Assembly (NCBI GenBank): GCA_030770545.1
Contig: JAUCMP010000026.1
Location: 1,220,501-1,284,500 of the forward strand
Direction of reading: 5' to 3'
From: Macropodus opercularis
Taxonomy: Eukaryota > Chordata > Actinopteri > Anabantiformes > Osphronemidae
DNA length: 64,000 nucleotides
Below, in pieces: positions 1-10,077 of the stretch (position 1 is its first letter; each line of letters begins with the position of its first letter). Under the pieces are notes generated by a model that saw only the letters and a program-made list of their open reading frames with translations, was not told the origin of the DNA and made no database searches. The translations under genes were made by a program, and so were the position numbers.

Positions 1-696
1 GTGATTTGTTTTCCAGACAGATAAAAGGAAGTGAAGTTCAAGTTCATCAGTATCACTGACTAACTGGTGGAAGGATTTCTGCATAGGATGCTTTTTTAAC
101 TAACATCAGACGCCACGTGCTCACACAGTGTGGACATCTGGCTAAAACTACTAGTGAAATGTGAATTCTCAATCAAGCCTCCAGGAAACTACCGTTTCTG
201 TTGCCTCAGGCTCAGTGTGTGCGTTTGTAGGTGTCGGCGTGTTTTATTACTCCTCGCTGACTCCTGTGAAGTTTATATTGAGATCCCACCCACCAATCAA
301 AGACGTGGAGGAATATCTAAGCCGTCCTCTGTTCTATGTATGCACCTGATGTGGAGGGGTTGATGAACCAGATGTAATAATTCATCAGAGCAGCTACTGG
401 TGCATCAGCCTCTGGATGGGTTAGTGTGACACAGACTTGTTGTATATCACACATCACGCATTCGTAACTACAGGTCGTGTGTGGGCTCACGGCTCCTACA
501 GCAGCATATTTATGGCAGGTGAGTGGGAGGTTTCATGCGTTTAATACTTCTGTCAAAAAAAAAAGCTTTTATCTACTTTTATCTACTCTGTGCATTGAAA
601 TCCCTGTGGGCTCTTGTTTTTATGTCACAAATCGCTAATAGGTAAAGATTAACCTGAGGCAATATGACATTATATTCATTACAGCACAGGGATTAA

Positions 697-1135
697 GGTG
701 CAGGACGAGAGGAAGCATCCAGAGAGGAGAAAGACATCGTGTAATGATTCTGGCAAGAAGAGAGGACGGAGGAGGAGGAAGGATGAAGTACAATCAAAGG
801 AGGCAAAAGTAAGAAACATTAGATTTGAGGAGGAAAAAGAAGAGAAAGAAGAGTAGAGAAACAAGGTGAAGGAACAAGAGAGAAGGAGGAAGAAGAGAAA
901 AACAAGGACACAAATAAAAGAATTACGTAGAAAAAGCAGAAAACAAGGAAATGGAAAAGAATAAAGGAAGAAAAGGTCTAATAAAAATGTTATAACTGTA
1001 CCTGCCAAAGGAGAAGATGGAGTGGAAAGAATAATAATACGAATAATAACAGAGAGGAAACAGACAAAGAGAGAACGAGGAGAGAAAATAGGAAAACGAA
1101 AAAAGAGAGGAGAAGGATAGAAACTGCTCCTGTAC
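697..1135. repeat. Purine-rich (GA-rich) low-complexity tract
   Basis: The plus strand is dominated by A and G for about 440 bp (GAGGA, AGAAGA and GAAAGAA runs) with few pyrimidine interruptions. The long minus-strand open frames here are artefacts of the composition: they translate to Ser/Phe/Leu-rich low-complexity peptides. It is not a simple period repeat. Confidence 0.7.
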
Positions 1136-1969
1136 CACAGAGTTAGAAACAGGTTTTTATATTTTATATAAGTTACCTAATAACAGCTCATCTAACTTGA
1201 CCACTGTCTGTATCTGCCATTAACTCTGCTTTGACAAGCTTATCATTTCCCATCTGATCATTCTACTGTACAGTATGTTTATTACTGAGGTCACAGTGGC
1301 AGCTGCAGTCACACTGGGTTATAGTAGGTGGTTCTAATGTTTAGTCCACACTGTTCATAGAAACGAAGTCACTTACGAAGAACAGCAGAACCACGAGCAG
1401 ATTGAGACTGGAAGCGGGTCAGAGTGCTGGAAGGTTTCTGGTGACAATCACAGGTTCAGTAGAGCAGGTGTCTCCAAAGAGAACATGAAGAGCAGAACGA
1501 ACCACTGGAGGGAACAGAGATGAGAAGTGGGTGAACGGGAGAAAACCCGGAACCACGACAGCCTGGTGATTTCACAGAAAACACCAAACTATCATCAGAT
1601 CAGTCTGTCAATTTCAGGACGAGGGCGGCTGGAGCTTGACTCCCCCTTCAGGCCATTACCTGCTACTCCAACACAGTCGTATGCAGCCGTGTAGATGCAT
1701 GAGTAAATCACAGTAAGAAGGCAGGAGGGTGTTTAATAAACTCTTACAGTCCTATGTTTCTCTTTAATCAGTGATCTCCTTTGACTATCTTTTAACATTG
1801 GGACACAGCAGAGAAGCCTCCTGAACCTGGTTAGCTGTTGTTCTTTCCTCTCCCTCATCCCCACCACTCGAGGCAGGTGGCCGCCCACCCTGCTGCAGGA
1901 ATCTCCATCTTCATCCACTGTCTCCTGGTGCTGCTCAGTGGGATCTGTGGACTGTTGTGCGTTGGTGCT

Positions 1970-2220
1970 GTATAAAAAAATTAAAATAATTTCTCTTGAG
2001 GTTTAATGCAAAAGTTTTAAGAACTGACAGAAAGTTAAATATATGTTAAAGTTTTATATGTAACATCTTACATATATATATTCTTATTATATAAAAAATA
2101 TCAATATCAATTTGACACTTATTATTAAATAGTATAGCATTAATTATAATCAACCATATATATTAACATTTAATATGAGTATAACATGAGTATAACATAT
2201 AACATTTAAAATTAGTAAAT
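1970..2220. other. AT-rich stretch
   Basis: About 250 bp of strongly AT-rich sequence with TATATA and ATAT runs. No coding potential or clear repeat unit was seen. Confidence 0.5.
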
Positions 2221-3025
2221 GTTTCGGCCCCTCCCAATCGAGCTCGGTCTAGTGGGAGGAGGAGGCCCTAACACTAAGTACCCACCGGAGCAGCCGGTGT
2301 TTAGTGGATACTGCTGGTTTATTGGTGCACAAATGAGGTATGGGTCAGAACACACGTACAAGGTAAGAGGACTGGACCACAGCTGTGCCAAATTAAAGAA
2401 CTGAACAAAACTAAACAGGGCCTGTCTATCTAGCTATGCAGAAAACTAAAGGAACCAAAAGGCCTGTCTCTCTACTCTAAGAACAGTAGGTTCAAGACAT
2501 CACCGGGGGGCAGCAGCTGCCTCACCTGGTGTGTCTAACAAAAGTCTCAGCTGCGTGTTGTGTGTGTACAGGGGGCCCACAACTTACCTAGATCCAGCCT
2601 CTTACCACTGAACAGGTCTATAAACAGAACTAAGAAAAGTCGAGCCCAGGCTACTTTCATGGAGTGGCAGCAACATGGATGTCTTATCAGGGAGGGCAGA
2701 GAGAGAGAGAGGCTCCTTCCACTCAATGCTGGTTGGTTCCAGACAAATACAAAATGGGCCAATCAGGCAGCGTGATCCTGGGGAGAGATCATAAACAGCA
2801 GCACAGACAAAACTACAATCTCCCCGTCACCCTCCTCCTGGCACGTAACAGTAAACTTGAATTCTGAACTCAGCAATAGCATCAACCCCCTGTAAACTAT
2901 CAGCCTTTAAGTTCCACCTTCATCTGACTGACTTGTTTCACCTGTTTTACCTGAGTCAAAGCAGGTTCGACGCTGATCAGAGACACAGACTGAAAAACAG
3001 ACAGAGTCCAGCTCCAGAGAAAAGT

Positions 3026-3035
3026 GGGAAACTCC
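3026..3035 (+). promoter_or_regulatory. NF-kB/Rel-type motif, TRIM copy 1
   Basis: GGGAAACTCC matches the GGGRNNYYCC consensus. It lies about 40 bp before the 5' UTR donor and recurs in the same position in all four TRIM copies. Function is inferred from the motif only. Confidence 0.4.
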
Positions 3036-3176
3036 AACTCTGCTGCTTCAAGCTGCTGACGCTCCAAACACTGAAGGTGAGTTGGCTCCAACACCACTAA
3101 GAGTGAAAGTAACTGAGGAGGGAGGGAGCCATGACTGACTGGACTCTGCTTGGTTTCAGCTTCACTCAGACACTAA

Positions 3177-3692
3177 ATGGCTTCCAGATCAGAGGAGGAT
3201 CTCTGCTGTCCGGTCTGTCAGGACGTCTTCAGAGATCCTGTTATTCTGTCCTGTAGCCACAGCTGCTGCAGAGACTGTGTGAAGAGATGGTGGAAAGAGA
3301 AACCAACACATGAATGTCCAGTCTGTAAGAGGAGATCTACGATGTCAGATCCACCCTGTAACCTGGTGTTAAAGAACCTGTGTGAGTCCTTCCTACAGGA
3401 CAGACACCAGAGATCTTCAGAGACTCTCTGCAGTCTGCACTCTGAGAAACTCAAACTCTTCTGTCTGGACCATCAGCAGCCAGTGTGTCTCATCTGTCTG
3501 CATTCAGAAAAACACACCGACCACAGATTCAACGACTTCAAATGTGACAACCACAAACAACAACAGACCTTCAGACATCACACACGTCTAACAGATGCAG
3601 GTTCACTCACAACAGCAACGATGGAGTTTATCCAGAAGAGATTAAATTTCACCGCTAGTATAAAGTCGAACAACACTTCAGCAACCAGGTGA
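3177..3692 (+). CDS. Truncated TRIM-like protein, RING plus B-box only (copy 1)
   Basis: This single-exon frame encodes 171 aa. A C3HC4 RING finger occupies residues 11-50 (C11, C14, C26, H28, C31, C34, C47, C50). A B-box follows at 85-116 (C85, H88, C96, H99, C104, C107, H113, H116). After residue 118 the family sequence stops and an unrelated tail of about 53 residues runs to the stop, so the coiled coil and PRY-SPRY of the full-length neighbours are missing. All zinc ligands are present, so the RING could fold and might still bind an E2. The start follows a 5' UTR intron of 83 bp (3077-3159, donor AAG|GTGAGT, acceptor TTTCAG) by 17 nt. A poly(A) signal lies at 4003-4008. Compared with the full copies it has F30 changed to C and I53 changed to R. 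Expression is unknown; it may be a decoy-like short TRIM or an expressed pseudogene. Confidence 0.7.
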   Translation: MASRSEEDLCCPVCQDVFRDPVILSCSHSCCRDCVKRWWKEKPTHECPVCKRRSTMSDPPCNLVLKNLCESFLQDRHQRSSETLCSLHSEKLKLFCLDHQQPVCLICLHSEKHTDHRFNDFKCDNHKQQQTFRHHTRLTDAGSLTTATMEFIQKRLNFTASIKSNNTSATR

Positions 3693-4002
3693 TGTTTGCA
3701 GCCTCTAAGCGAGTCGCTCCAGCTCTGAGCCACTACTGTGATCTGACCAGAAGGGGGCAGTGTTTCACACAAAACACTGGAAACGGTTCAGCTGCTGTGA
3801 AACAGAACAGAGGTGGAAGAAACTCATCCACGGTCACAGGAGCCGCTGAGTTCAGTCACTGCTTCCAAAGAGGCTGCTACCAAATATGAAGCGAAGGCTG
3901 CCAGTCACTGTGTCCAGTGCATTTCTGGGTTTCTGTGTGAAACAGGATCACATTTGACTTTTCTTCTGTGTTTGATTGTGTTGTTCTAATGCAAACCAAT
4001 GA

Positions 4003-4008
4003 AATAAA
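4003..4008 (+). terminator. Candidate poly(A) signal, TRIM copy 1
   Basis: AATAAA lies about 310 nt past the stop of the first truncated TRIM frame, and the same signal is present at the equivalent place in copy 2. Confidence 0.5.
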
Positions 4009-4383
4009 CATGTGAGAACCGAAACATTTGCACCAAAAACAATTTTTGACATAAATGCTGATATTTTTAACTGCTAATTAAAAATGCAGCACGTTGGACA
4101 CTTAATGTTCAATAGTATAGTATTATAAAAATAATCAATGTTGATATAATAAAAACATATCACAGTTTCTATGTAGCAAAATATTTGGTACAAGACTAAA
4201 CTTGAACTCAGCTGTTGCTTCAACTTTCAGTGGTTAAGCTCCACCTTCATCTGACTCAATGCAGGAAACCGTTTGTTCCAGTTCGACGCTGATCAGAGAC
4301 ACAGACTGAAAAACAGACGATCACATTCAGTTTCAGACCAAACTAACAACTTCCTCTGAGTGAGTCCAACTCCAGAGAAAAGT

Positions 4384-4393
4384 GGGAAACTCC
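4384..4393 (+). promoter_or_regulatory. NF-kB/Rel-type motif, TRIM copy 2
   Basis: GGGAAACTCC lies exactly 1,358 bp after the copy 1 motif, upstream of the copy 2 5' UTR intron. Confidence 0.4.
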
Positions 4394-4534
4394 AACTCTG
4401 CTGCTTCAAGCTGCTGACGCTCCAAACACTGAAGGTGAGTTGGCTCCAACACCACTAAGAGTGAAAGTAACTGAGGAGGGAGGGAGCCATGACTGACTGG
4501 ACTCTGCTTGGTTTCAGCTTCACTCAGACACTAA

Positions 4535-5050
4535 ATGGCTTCCAGATCAGAGGAGGATCTCTGCTGTCCGGTCTGTCAGGACGTCTTCAGAGATCCTGTT
4601 ATTCTGTCCTGTAGCCACAGCTGCTGCAGAGACTGTGTGAAGAGATGGTGGAAAGAGAAACCAACACATGAATGTCCAGTCTGTAAGAGGAGATCTACGA
4701 TGTCAGATCCACCCTGTAACCTGGTGTTAAAGAACCTGTGTGAGTCCTTCCTACAGGACAGACACCAGAGATCTTCAGAGACTCTCTGCAGTCTGCACTC
4801 TGAGAAACTCAAACTCTTCTGTCTGGACCATCAGCAGCCAGTGTGTCTCATCTGTCTGCATTCAGAAAAACACACCGACCACAGATTCAACGACTTCAAA
4901 TGTGACAACCACAAACAACAACAGACCTTCAGACATCACACACGTCTAACAGATGCAGGTTCACTCACAACAGCAACGATGGAGTTTATCCAGAAGAGAT
5001 TAAATTTCACCGCTAGTATAAAGTCGAACAACACTTCAGCAACCAGGTGA
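4535..5050 (+). CDS. Truncated TRIM-like protein, RING plus B-box only (copy 2)
   Basis: The 171-aa product is identical to that of copy 1: an intact C3HC4 RING, an intact B-box, then the same replaced tail ending at the same stop. The 5' UTR intron (4435-4517) and the poly(A) signal at 5361-5366 are conserved, so the whole transcription unit was duplicated. The lack of any amino-acid change means either a very recent duplication or homogenisation by conversion, and it says nothing by itself about selection. RING plus B-box proteins without a coiled coil should not form the usual antiparallel TRIM dimer. Any role as a regulator of the full-length neighbours is inference. Confidence 0.7.
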   Translation: MASRSEEDLCCPVCQDVFRDPVILSCSHSCCRDCVKRWWKEKPTHECPVCKRRSTMSDPPCNLVLKNLCESFLQDRHQRSSETLCSLHSEKLKLFCLDHQQPVCLICLHSEKHTDHRFNDFKCDNHKQQQTFRHHTRLTDAGSLTTATMEFIQKRLNFTASIKSNNTSATR

Positions 5051-5360
5051 TGTTTGCTGCCTCTAAGCGAGTCGCTCCAGCTCTGAGCCACTACTGTGAT
5101 CTGACCAGAAGGGGGCAGTGTTTCACACAAAACACTGGAAACGGTTCAGCTGCTGTGAAACAGAACAGAGGTGGAAGAAACTCATCCACGGTCACAGGAG
5201 CCGCTGAGTTCAGTCACTGCTTCCAAAGAGGCTGCTACCAAATATGAAGCGAAGGCTGCCAGTCACTGTGTCCAGTGCTTGTCTGGGTTTCTGTGTGGAA
5301 CAGGATCACATTTGACTTTTCTTCTGTGTTTGATTGTGTTGTTCTAATGCAAACCAATGA

Positions 5361-5366
5361 AATAAA
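5361..5366 (+). terminator. Candidate poly(A) signal, TRIM copy 2
   Basis: AATAAA lies about 310 nt after the copy 2 stop, in the same context as copy 1. Confidence 0.5.
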
Positions 5367-5741
5367 CATGTGAGAACCGAAACATTTGCACCAAAAACAA
5401 TTTTTGACATAAATGCTGATATTTTTAACTGCTAATTAAAAATGCAGCACGTTGGACACTTAATGTTCAATAGTATAGTATTATAAAAATAATCAATGTT
5501 GATATAATAAAAACATATCACAGTTTCTATGTAGCAAAATATTTGGTACAAGACTAAACTTGAACTCAGCTGTTGCTTCAACTTTCAGTGGTTAAGCTCC
5601 ACCTTCATCTGACTCAATGCAGGAAACCGTTTGTTCCAGTTCGACGCTGATCAGAGACACAGACTGAAAAACAGAGGATCACATTCAGTTTCAGACCAAA
5701 CTAACAACTTCCTCTGAGTGAGTCCAACTCCAGAGAAAAGT

Positions 5742-5751
5742 GGGAAACTCC
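5742..5751 (+). promoter_or_regulatory. NF-kB/Rel-type motif, TRIM copy 3
   Basis: GGGAAACTCC lies before the 5' UTR intron of the first full-length TRIM gene. Confidence 0.4.
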
Positions 5752-5892
5752 AACTCTGCTGCTTCAAGCTGCTGACGCTCCAAACACTGAAGGTGAGTTG
5801 GCTCCAACACCACTAAGAGTGAAAGTAACTGAGGAGGGAGGGAGCCATGACTGACTGGACTCTGCTTGGTTTCAGCTTCACTCAGACACTAA

Positions 5893-7281
5893 ATGGCTTC
5901 CAGATCAGAGGAGGATCTCTGCTGTCCGGTCTGTCAGGACGTCTTCAGAGATCCTGTTATTCTGTCCTGTAGCCACAGCTTCTGCAGAGACTGTGTGAAG
6001 AGATGGTGGAAAGAGAAACCAACACATGAATGTCCAGTCTGTAAGAGGATATCTACGATGTCAGATCCACCCTGTAACCTGGTGTTAAAGAACCTGTGTG
6101 AGTCCTTCCTACAGGACAGACACCAGAGATCTTCAGAGACTCTCTGCAGTCTGCACTCTGAGAAACTCAAACTCTTCTGTCTGGACCATCAGCAGCCAGT
6201 GTGTGTGATCTGCAGAGATTCAGAAAAACACACCGACCACAGATTCAGACCCGTCGATGAAGCTGCTCAACAACACAAGAAGGAACTTCAGGAAACTCTG
6301 GAGCCATTAAAGCAGAAGTTAAAGGTTTGTGAACAAGTTCAAGAGAAGTTGGCTCAGACAGCAGAACACATTAAGGTCCAGGCCCGACACACAGAGACGC
6401 AGATTAAGGAGCAGTTTAAGAAGCTGCACCGGGTCCTAGAAGAGGAAGAGGAGGCCAGGATGGCTGCACTGAGGGAGGAAGAGGAGCAGAAGACTCGCAC
6501 CATGAAAAACAAGATGGAGGCTCTGAGCAGAGAGATAGCAGCTCTGTCAGACACAGTCAGAGCCACAGAGGAGGAGCTGAGAGCTGAACACGTCTCCTTC
6601 CTGCTCAACTACAAGGCTGCAGTGGAAAGAGTCCAGCAGCGCCCCCTGCTGGAGGATCCACAGCTGCCCTCAGGAGCTCTGATAGACCAGGCCAAACACC
6701 TGGGCAACCTGACCTTCAACATCTGGAGCAGCATGAAGGACGTGGTCTCCTACACTCCTGTACTGCTGGAGCCAAACACTGCTGGAATCAAACTGATCCT
6801 GTCTGAAGATCTGACCAGTGTGAGACGAGGACAGAAACAGCAGCTTCCTGACAATCCAGAGAGGTTTGATTCTTACTGCTCTGTCCTGGGCTCTGAGGGT
6901 TTTAACTCAGGGACTCACAGCTGGGATGTGGAGGTTGGAGACAGCACAGACTGGGCACTGGGTGTGTTAGAAGAGTCTGTTAAGAAGAAGGGAATCATAC
7001 GGTCTGGATTATGGAGAATATGGTTTTATAAAAGTAAATACAAAGTATGGTCACCTCCAGCTCCATCCACTGATCTCCCAGAGCAGAAGAATCTCCAGAG
7101 GATCAGAGTGAATCTGGACTATAACAGAGGAAAACTTTTCTTCTCTGATCCTGATACTAACACACACATACACACCTTCACACACACTTTCACTCAGACA
7201 CTGTTTCCATACTTTGACACTGTGGATAAACTGAGTATTTCACCAGTGAAGGTCTCTGTGACAGTGGATCAGAGACGTTAG
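5893..7281 (+). CDS. TRIM-family E3 ubiquitin ligase-like protein, full length (copy 3)
   Basis: This intronless frame encodes 462 aa with the full class-IV TRIM layout. A C3HC4 RING spans residues 11-50 and a B-box 85-116. A long charged coiled coil runs from about 120 to 250 (Lys/Glu-rich, with a run of Glu near 182-187). PRY-SPRY begins near 288, with the family hallmarks LDLTSV-like PRY text, GFNSGTHSWDVEVG and the closing FFSDPDT region. Teleost proteins of this type are usually called TRIM35-, TRIM39-, NF7- or zinc-binding protein A33-like; the exact orthologue cannot be fixed from sequence alone. The RING would recruit E2 and the SPRY would bind targets. The 5' UTR intron (5793-5875) and the NF-kB-type site are shared with the other copies, and the poly(A) signal is at 7730-7735. 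The RING to coiled-coil part matches the copy at 10229 exactly, while the SPRY differs. Confidence 0.93.
   Translation: MASRSEEDLCCPVCQDVFRDPVILSCSHSFCRDCVKRWWKEKPTHECPVCKRISTMSDPPCNLVLKNLCESFLQDRHQRSSETLCSLHSEKLKLFCLDHQQPVCVICRDSEKHTDHRFRPVDEAAQQHKKELQETLEPLKQKLKVCEQVQEKLAQTAEHIKVQARHTETQIKEQFKKLHRVLEEEEEARMAALREEEEQKTRTMKNKMEALSREIAALSDTVRATEEELRAEHVSFLLNYKAAVERVQQRPLLEDPQLPSGALIDQAKHLGNLTFNIWSSMKDVVSYTPVLLEPNTAGIKLILSEDLTSVRRGQKQQLPDNPERFDSYCSVLGSEGFNSGTHSWDVEVGDSTDWALGVLEESVKKKGIIRSGLWRIWFYKSKYKVWSPPAPSTDLPEQKNLQRIRVNLDYNRGKLFFSDPDTNTHIHTFTHTFTQTLFPYFDTVDKLSISPVKVSVTVDQRR
6637..6652 (-). promoter_or_regulatory. CTCF-like motif inside TRIM coding sequence (copy 3)
   Basis: The minus strand reads CCAGCAGGGGGCGCTG, a textbook CTCF core. 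It lies in codons that link the coiled coil to the PRY-SPRY. Coding constraint alone could explain it. Confidence 0.4.
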
Positions 7282-7729
7282 AGACAAAGACGATGCTTAG
7301 ATTCATAATGTTGTTTATTTCTTCACTGACTTTAACCTGTTAACCTGCTGCCTCATTATCACAAAGCTTTGCTTCATCACTGATTTATTTTTGAATTTTC
7401 TTCCTTTATACTTATTTCACTTTTCGTTTCTACTGTTGATTTTCTCACATGAGCAAAATAGTTTAAGGCATTTTTTGATCTTCAGGTTTGGTTTGTTTCG
7501 TCTTTTTTTTTCTCATTTAATCATTGGTAACAGTGAACGAGATCTGAAGTTAGAGGATGACGGTTTAACACGTGGAGAATTCAGGAGGTACTTTCAGGGA
7601 TCCTAAACATTTGAGTATTTCAGGTCCAGTGACATGTGACAGAGAACGGGGTAATGGCTGCTACAGCTCCTGCCCTCATTCATTTGGTTGTAGCTGTAAT
7701 GAGTTGGATTAAACTGTGTTGGTGTTCCT

Positions 7730-7735
7730 AATAAA
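7730..7735 (+). terminator. Candidate poly(A) signal, TRIM copy 3
   Basis: AATAAA lies about 450 nt after the stop and is followed by a TG-rich stretch (TGTGTGTCTGTGTGTG), the usual downstream element. The same arrangement occurs after copy 4. Confidence 0.65.
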
Positions 7736-7741
7736 GTGGTC

Positions 7742-8869
7742 AGCTGTGTGTCTGTGTGTGTACATTCGTCATATGTGTAATGTTGGTGGAGATGATCATA
7801 CCAGAGGTGGAGGCCGCAGTACCGGCTTCCTCCACCAGGGGCGCCGCGCCCGTTACACCGTCACTACGCCCCCATCCATCACGTCCCGTTGATCAGTTTA
7901 ACTCTGAATTGACTGCAGACGTTTGAATGCGTGTCATGACATGAACCAGGAGTGAAACGTGTCCACACCTGTGTCAGGTAGGTCCCCGCTGTGTCTGTTT
8001 CAGTGTGTGGCGCCTAACGGCGGGAGTTTAAGCTAGCTCCTCCTCAACATTAGCCGCCTGCACTGGATTTAATACAACACAACTGAAGCTATGAGTCACA
8101 GAACGAACCAGGCTTCACGCTGGACAACACGACGACGATAAATGTTGTTTATCTGAGGAAACAGACTTTGTTTGACCCAGTTTTGTGGAGAAACGTTTGA
8201 AGCTACTCACCTCTTCTATGGCCACGGTCGCGCGCCTGCATTGCTATGAGGCGGCGTCACGTGCAGCACATTCAGGTCGGAGCCAGACGTCTCTGTTTAT
8301 TATTTTATTTTTTTGTATTTCAATATATTTCTCCATTCGTCTCTGTATTTATTTATGTCTCCCTGTATATGTATCTATCTTTATAAATGTGTGTCTCATA
8401 CCTGCTTTAAATCTGCTTTGTGCTGTGTTTCAGCTCATTTCTAACCTAAACACCATCACTTTGTAGTAGTGAAGGAAACGTTGGAGGATTAAACAAATAC
8501 TGCTGAAACAGAAACGTCCTCGTGCGGCTGCGCTGGTCACGTGTCTGCTCCTGTTGCAGGCCTCTGCTGCCCCCTGTCGGCGGACTGAGCATCTGCTCGG
8601 TGTTTGATCAGCAGCTTCTGCTTCCACGTTCATTCCTGCTTCTTTGGACTCTTTGCTCCTTCAGTGTTTTTCATGGACGAATCCATATGATATGATTGTT
8701 CACTTATTAATTCACATTCTGCAGGATCCACTGAGGTGATGTTTCAGTTCCCACATGTTCACCTGCTGCTCAGTGGGACTTGTTGGGTTTTCTGTAGATG
8801 TAATGTTTTAACTGTTATACTGTAAAGTTCATTGAGACGACGTCTGTTGTTAGTTAACAGTCAAACGTG
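7742..8869. other. Spacer between full-length TRIM genes
   Basis: No gene was recognised. The segment near 8199-8270 is similar to the segment near 12106-12180 that follows the last TRIM copy, so the two full units once shared the same downstream flank and sequence has been gained or lost between them. A GC-rich patch with a CTCF-like core lies near 7832-7845. Confidence 0.5.
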
Positions 8870-9273
8870 GAGGAGGGTCAAAGACGTGTTGGGGTTACTT
8901 TGCTGCTTCTGGCACCGGACGCCTCCACTGTGTGAACGCGAGCAGGAAACCTGACCGTCACCGAAGAACTTTGAGGCCGGTGTCAGAAAGCTGCGTCTCC
9001 ACCAGAGGTCATAGGTCGTCCAGCAGGACAACCACCCCAAACACGAGCAGAAACGGTTCCAAACAAAGCTGGAGAGTTGAGAAACGGCAGCAATGAGTCC
9101 ACGTCTGAATCCCATCCAGCACCTGGGGACAGGTGTCAACACAGCCGCTGGGAGAGGACGACTTCAAATGTGAACGAGCTGCAGCAGTAGAGGTGAGACT
9201 GTCCAGAGGACAGTTAGCCGACAGCAGCAGGAGGGTTTCCAGCAAACAAAGGCGCCGCTTTACTCAAGCACTG
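8870..9273 (+). mobile_element. Decayed Tc1/mariner-like transposase remnant (C-terminal part)
   Basis: Conceptual translation across frames gives pieces typical of Tc1 transposases in the right order: a WGxFxAxGTGxL-like block (near 8895-8930), then QQDNHPKH (near 9021-9045), then SPRLNPIQHL (near 9095-9125, compare SPDLNPIEHLW), then a basic C-terminal stretch. Frameshifts and an in-frame stop separate the blocks, so no active protein can be made. The N-terminal DNA-binding part and the terminal inverted repeats were not seen. The junction of the truncated TRIM copies falls inside this remnant. Confidence 0.75.
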
Positions 9274-9885
9274 GACAACCACAAACAACAACAGGCCTTC
9301 AGACATCACACACGTCTAACAGATGCAGGTTCACTCACAACAGCAACGATGGAGTTTATCCAGAAGAGACTAAATTTCACCGCTAGTATAAAGTCGAACA
9401 ACACTTCAGCAACCAGGTGATGTTTGCGGCCTCTAAGCGAGTCGCTCCAGCTCTGAACCACTACTGTGATCTGACCAGAAGGGGGCAGTGTTTCACACAA
9501 AACACTGGAAACGGTTCAGCTGCTGTGAAACAGAACAGAGGTGGAAGAAACTCATCCACAGTCACAGGAGCCGCTGAGTTCAGTCACTGCTTCCAAAGAG
9601 GCTGCTACCAAATATGAAGCGAAGGCTGCCAGTCACTGTGTCCAGTGCATTTCTGGGTTTCTGTGTGAAACAGGATCACATTTGACTTTTCTTCTGTGGT
9701 TGATTGTGTTGTTCTAATGCAAACCAACGAAATAAACATGTGAAAATCGAAACATTTGCACCAAAAACAATTTCTGACATAAATGCAAAGGTTCTGATAT
9801 TTTTAACTGCTAATTAAAAATGCAGCACGTTGGACACTTAATATTCAATAGTATATTTGGTTCATATTTGTGAAATATTTGGTAC
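9158..9885 (+). repeat. Spacer segment homologous to the 3' part of the truncated TRIM units
   Basis: From 9274 onward this segment matches the tail and 3' flank of the truncated units (3546 to about 4200 and 4904 to about 5560), including the frame that ends SNNTSATR and the AATAAA near 9730. The 16 bp at 9158-9173 also match 3532-3547. The roughly 100 bp between 9174 and 9273 are missing from the truncated copies. Here the tail has no RING or B-box in front of it. The short open frames in it are not supported as genes. Confidence 0.8.
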
Positions 9886-10077
9886 AAGACTAAACTTGAA
9901 CTCAGCTGTTGCTTCAACTTTCAGTGGTTAAGCTCCACCTTCACCTGACTCAGAGCAGGAAACCGTTTGTTCCAGTTCGACGCTGATCAAAGACACAGAC
10001 TGAAAAACAGACGATCACATTCAGCTTCAGACCAAACTAACAACTTCCTCTAAGTGAGTCCAGCTCCAGAGAAAAGT

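Larger units (their letters stand above)
1..2880. other. Intergenic region, no gene recognised
   Basis: I see no open frame here with a recognisable domain, and the short frames present look like chance. The stretch holds a purine-rich tract (about 697-1135) and an AT-rich stretch (about 1970-2220). The region from about 2880 onward already resembles the 5' flank of the TRIM copies downstream. Confidence 0.6.
3177..5892. repeat. Direct tandem duplication, 1,358-bp unit (two copies)
   Basis: Positions 3177-4534 and 4535-5892 line up base for base, with only a few differences noticed (near 3699/5057, 3918/5276 and 4317/5675). Each unit carries a truncated TRIM frame, its 3' flank and the promoter/5' UTR intron of the next copy. 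A third, partial match continues through the RING and B-box of the full gene at 5893. The near-identity indicates a recent duplication or ongoing gene conversion. Confidence 0.9.

Noticed and set aside
679..1138. Minus-strand frames of 109 and 71 aa
   Set aside because: They are Ser/Phe/Leu low-complexity translations of a purine tract.
8870..9273. A functional Tc1 transposase
   Set aside because: Frameshifts and a stop separate the motifs and the N-terminal part is missing, so only a remnant is annotated.
9133..9420. A 95-aa open frame upstream of TRIM copy 4
   Set aside because: It is a chance frame across the Tc1 remnant and the spacer tail. It has no RING or B-box and no promoter of the TRIM type directly before it.
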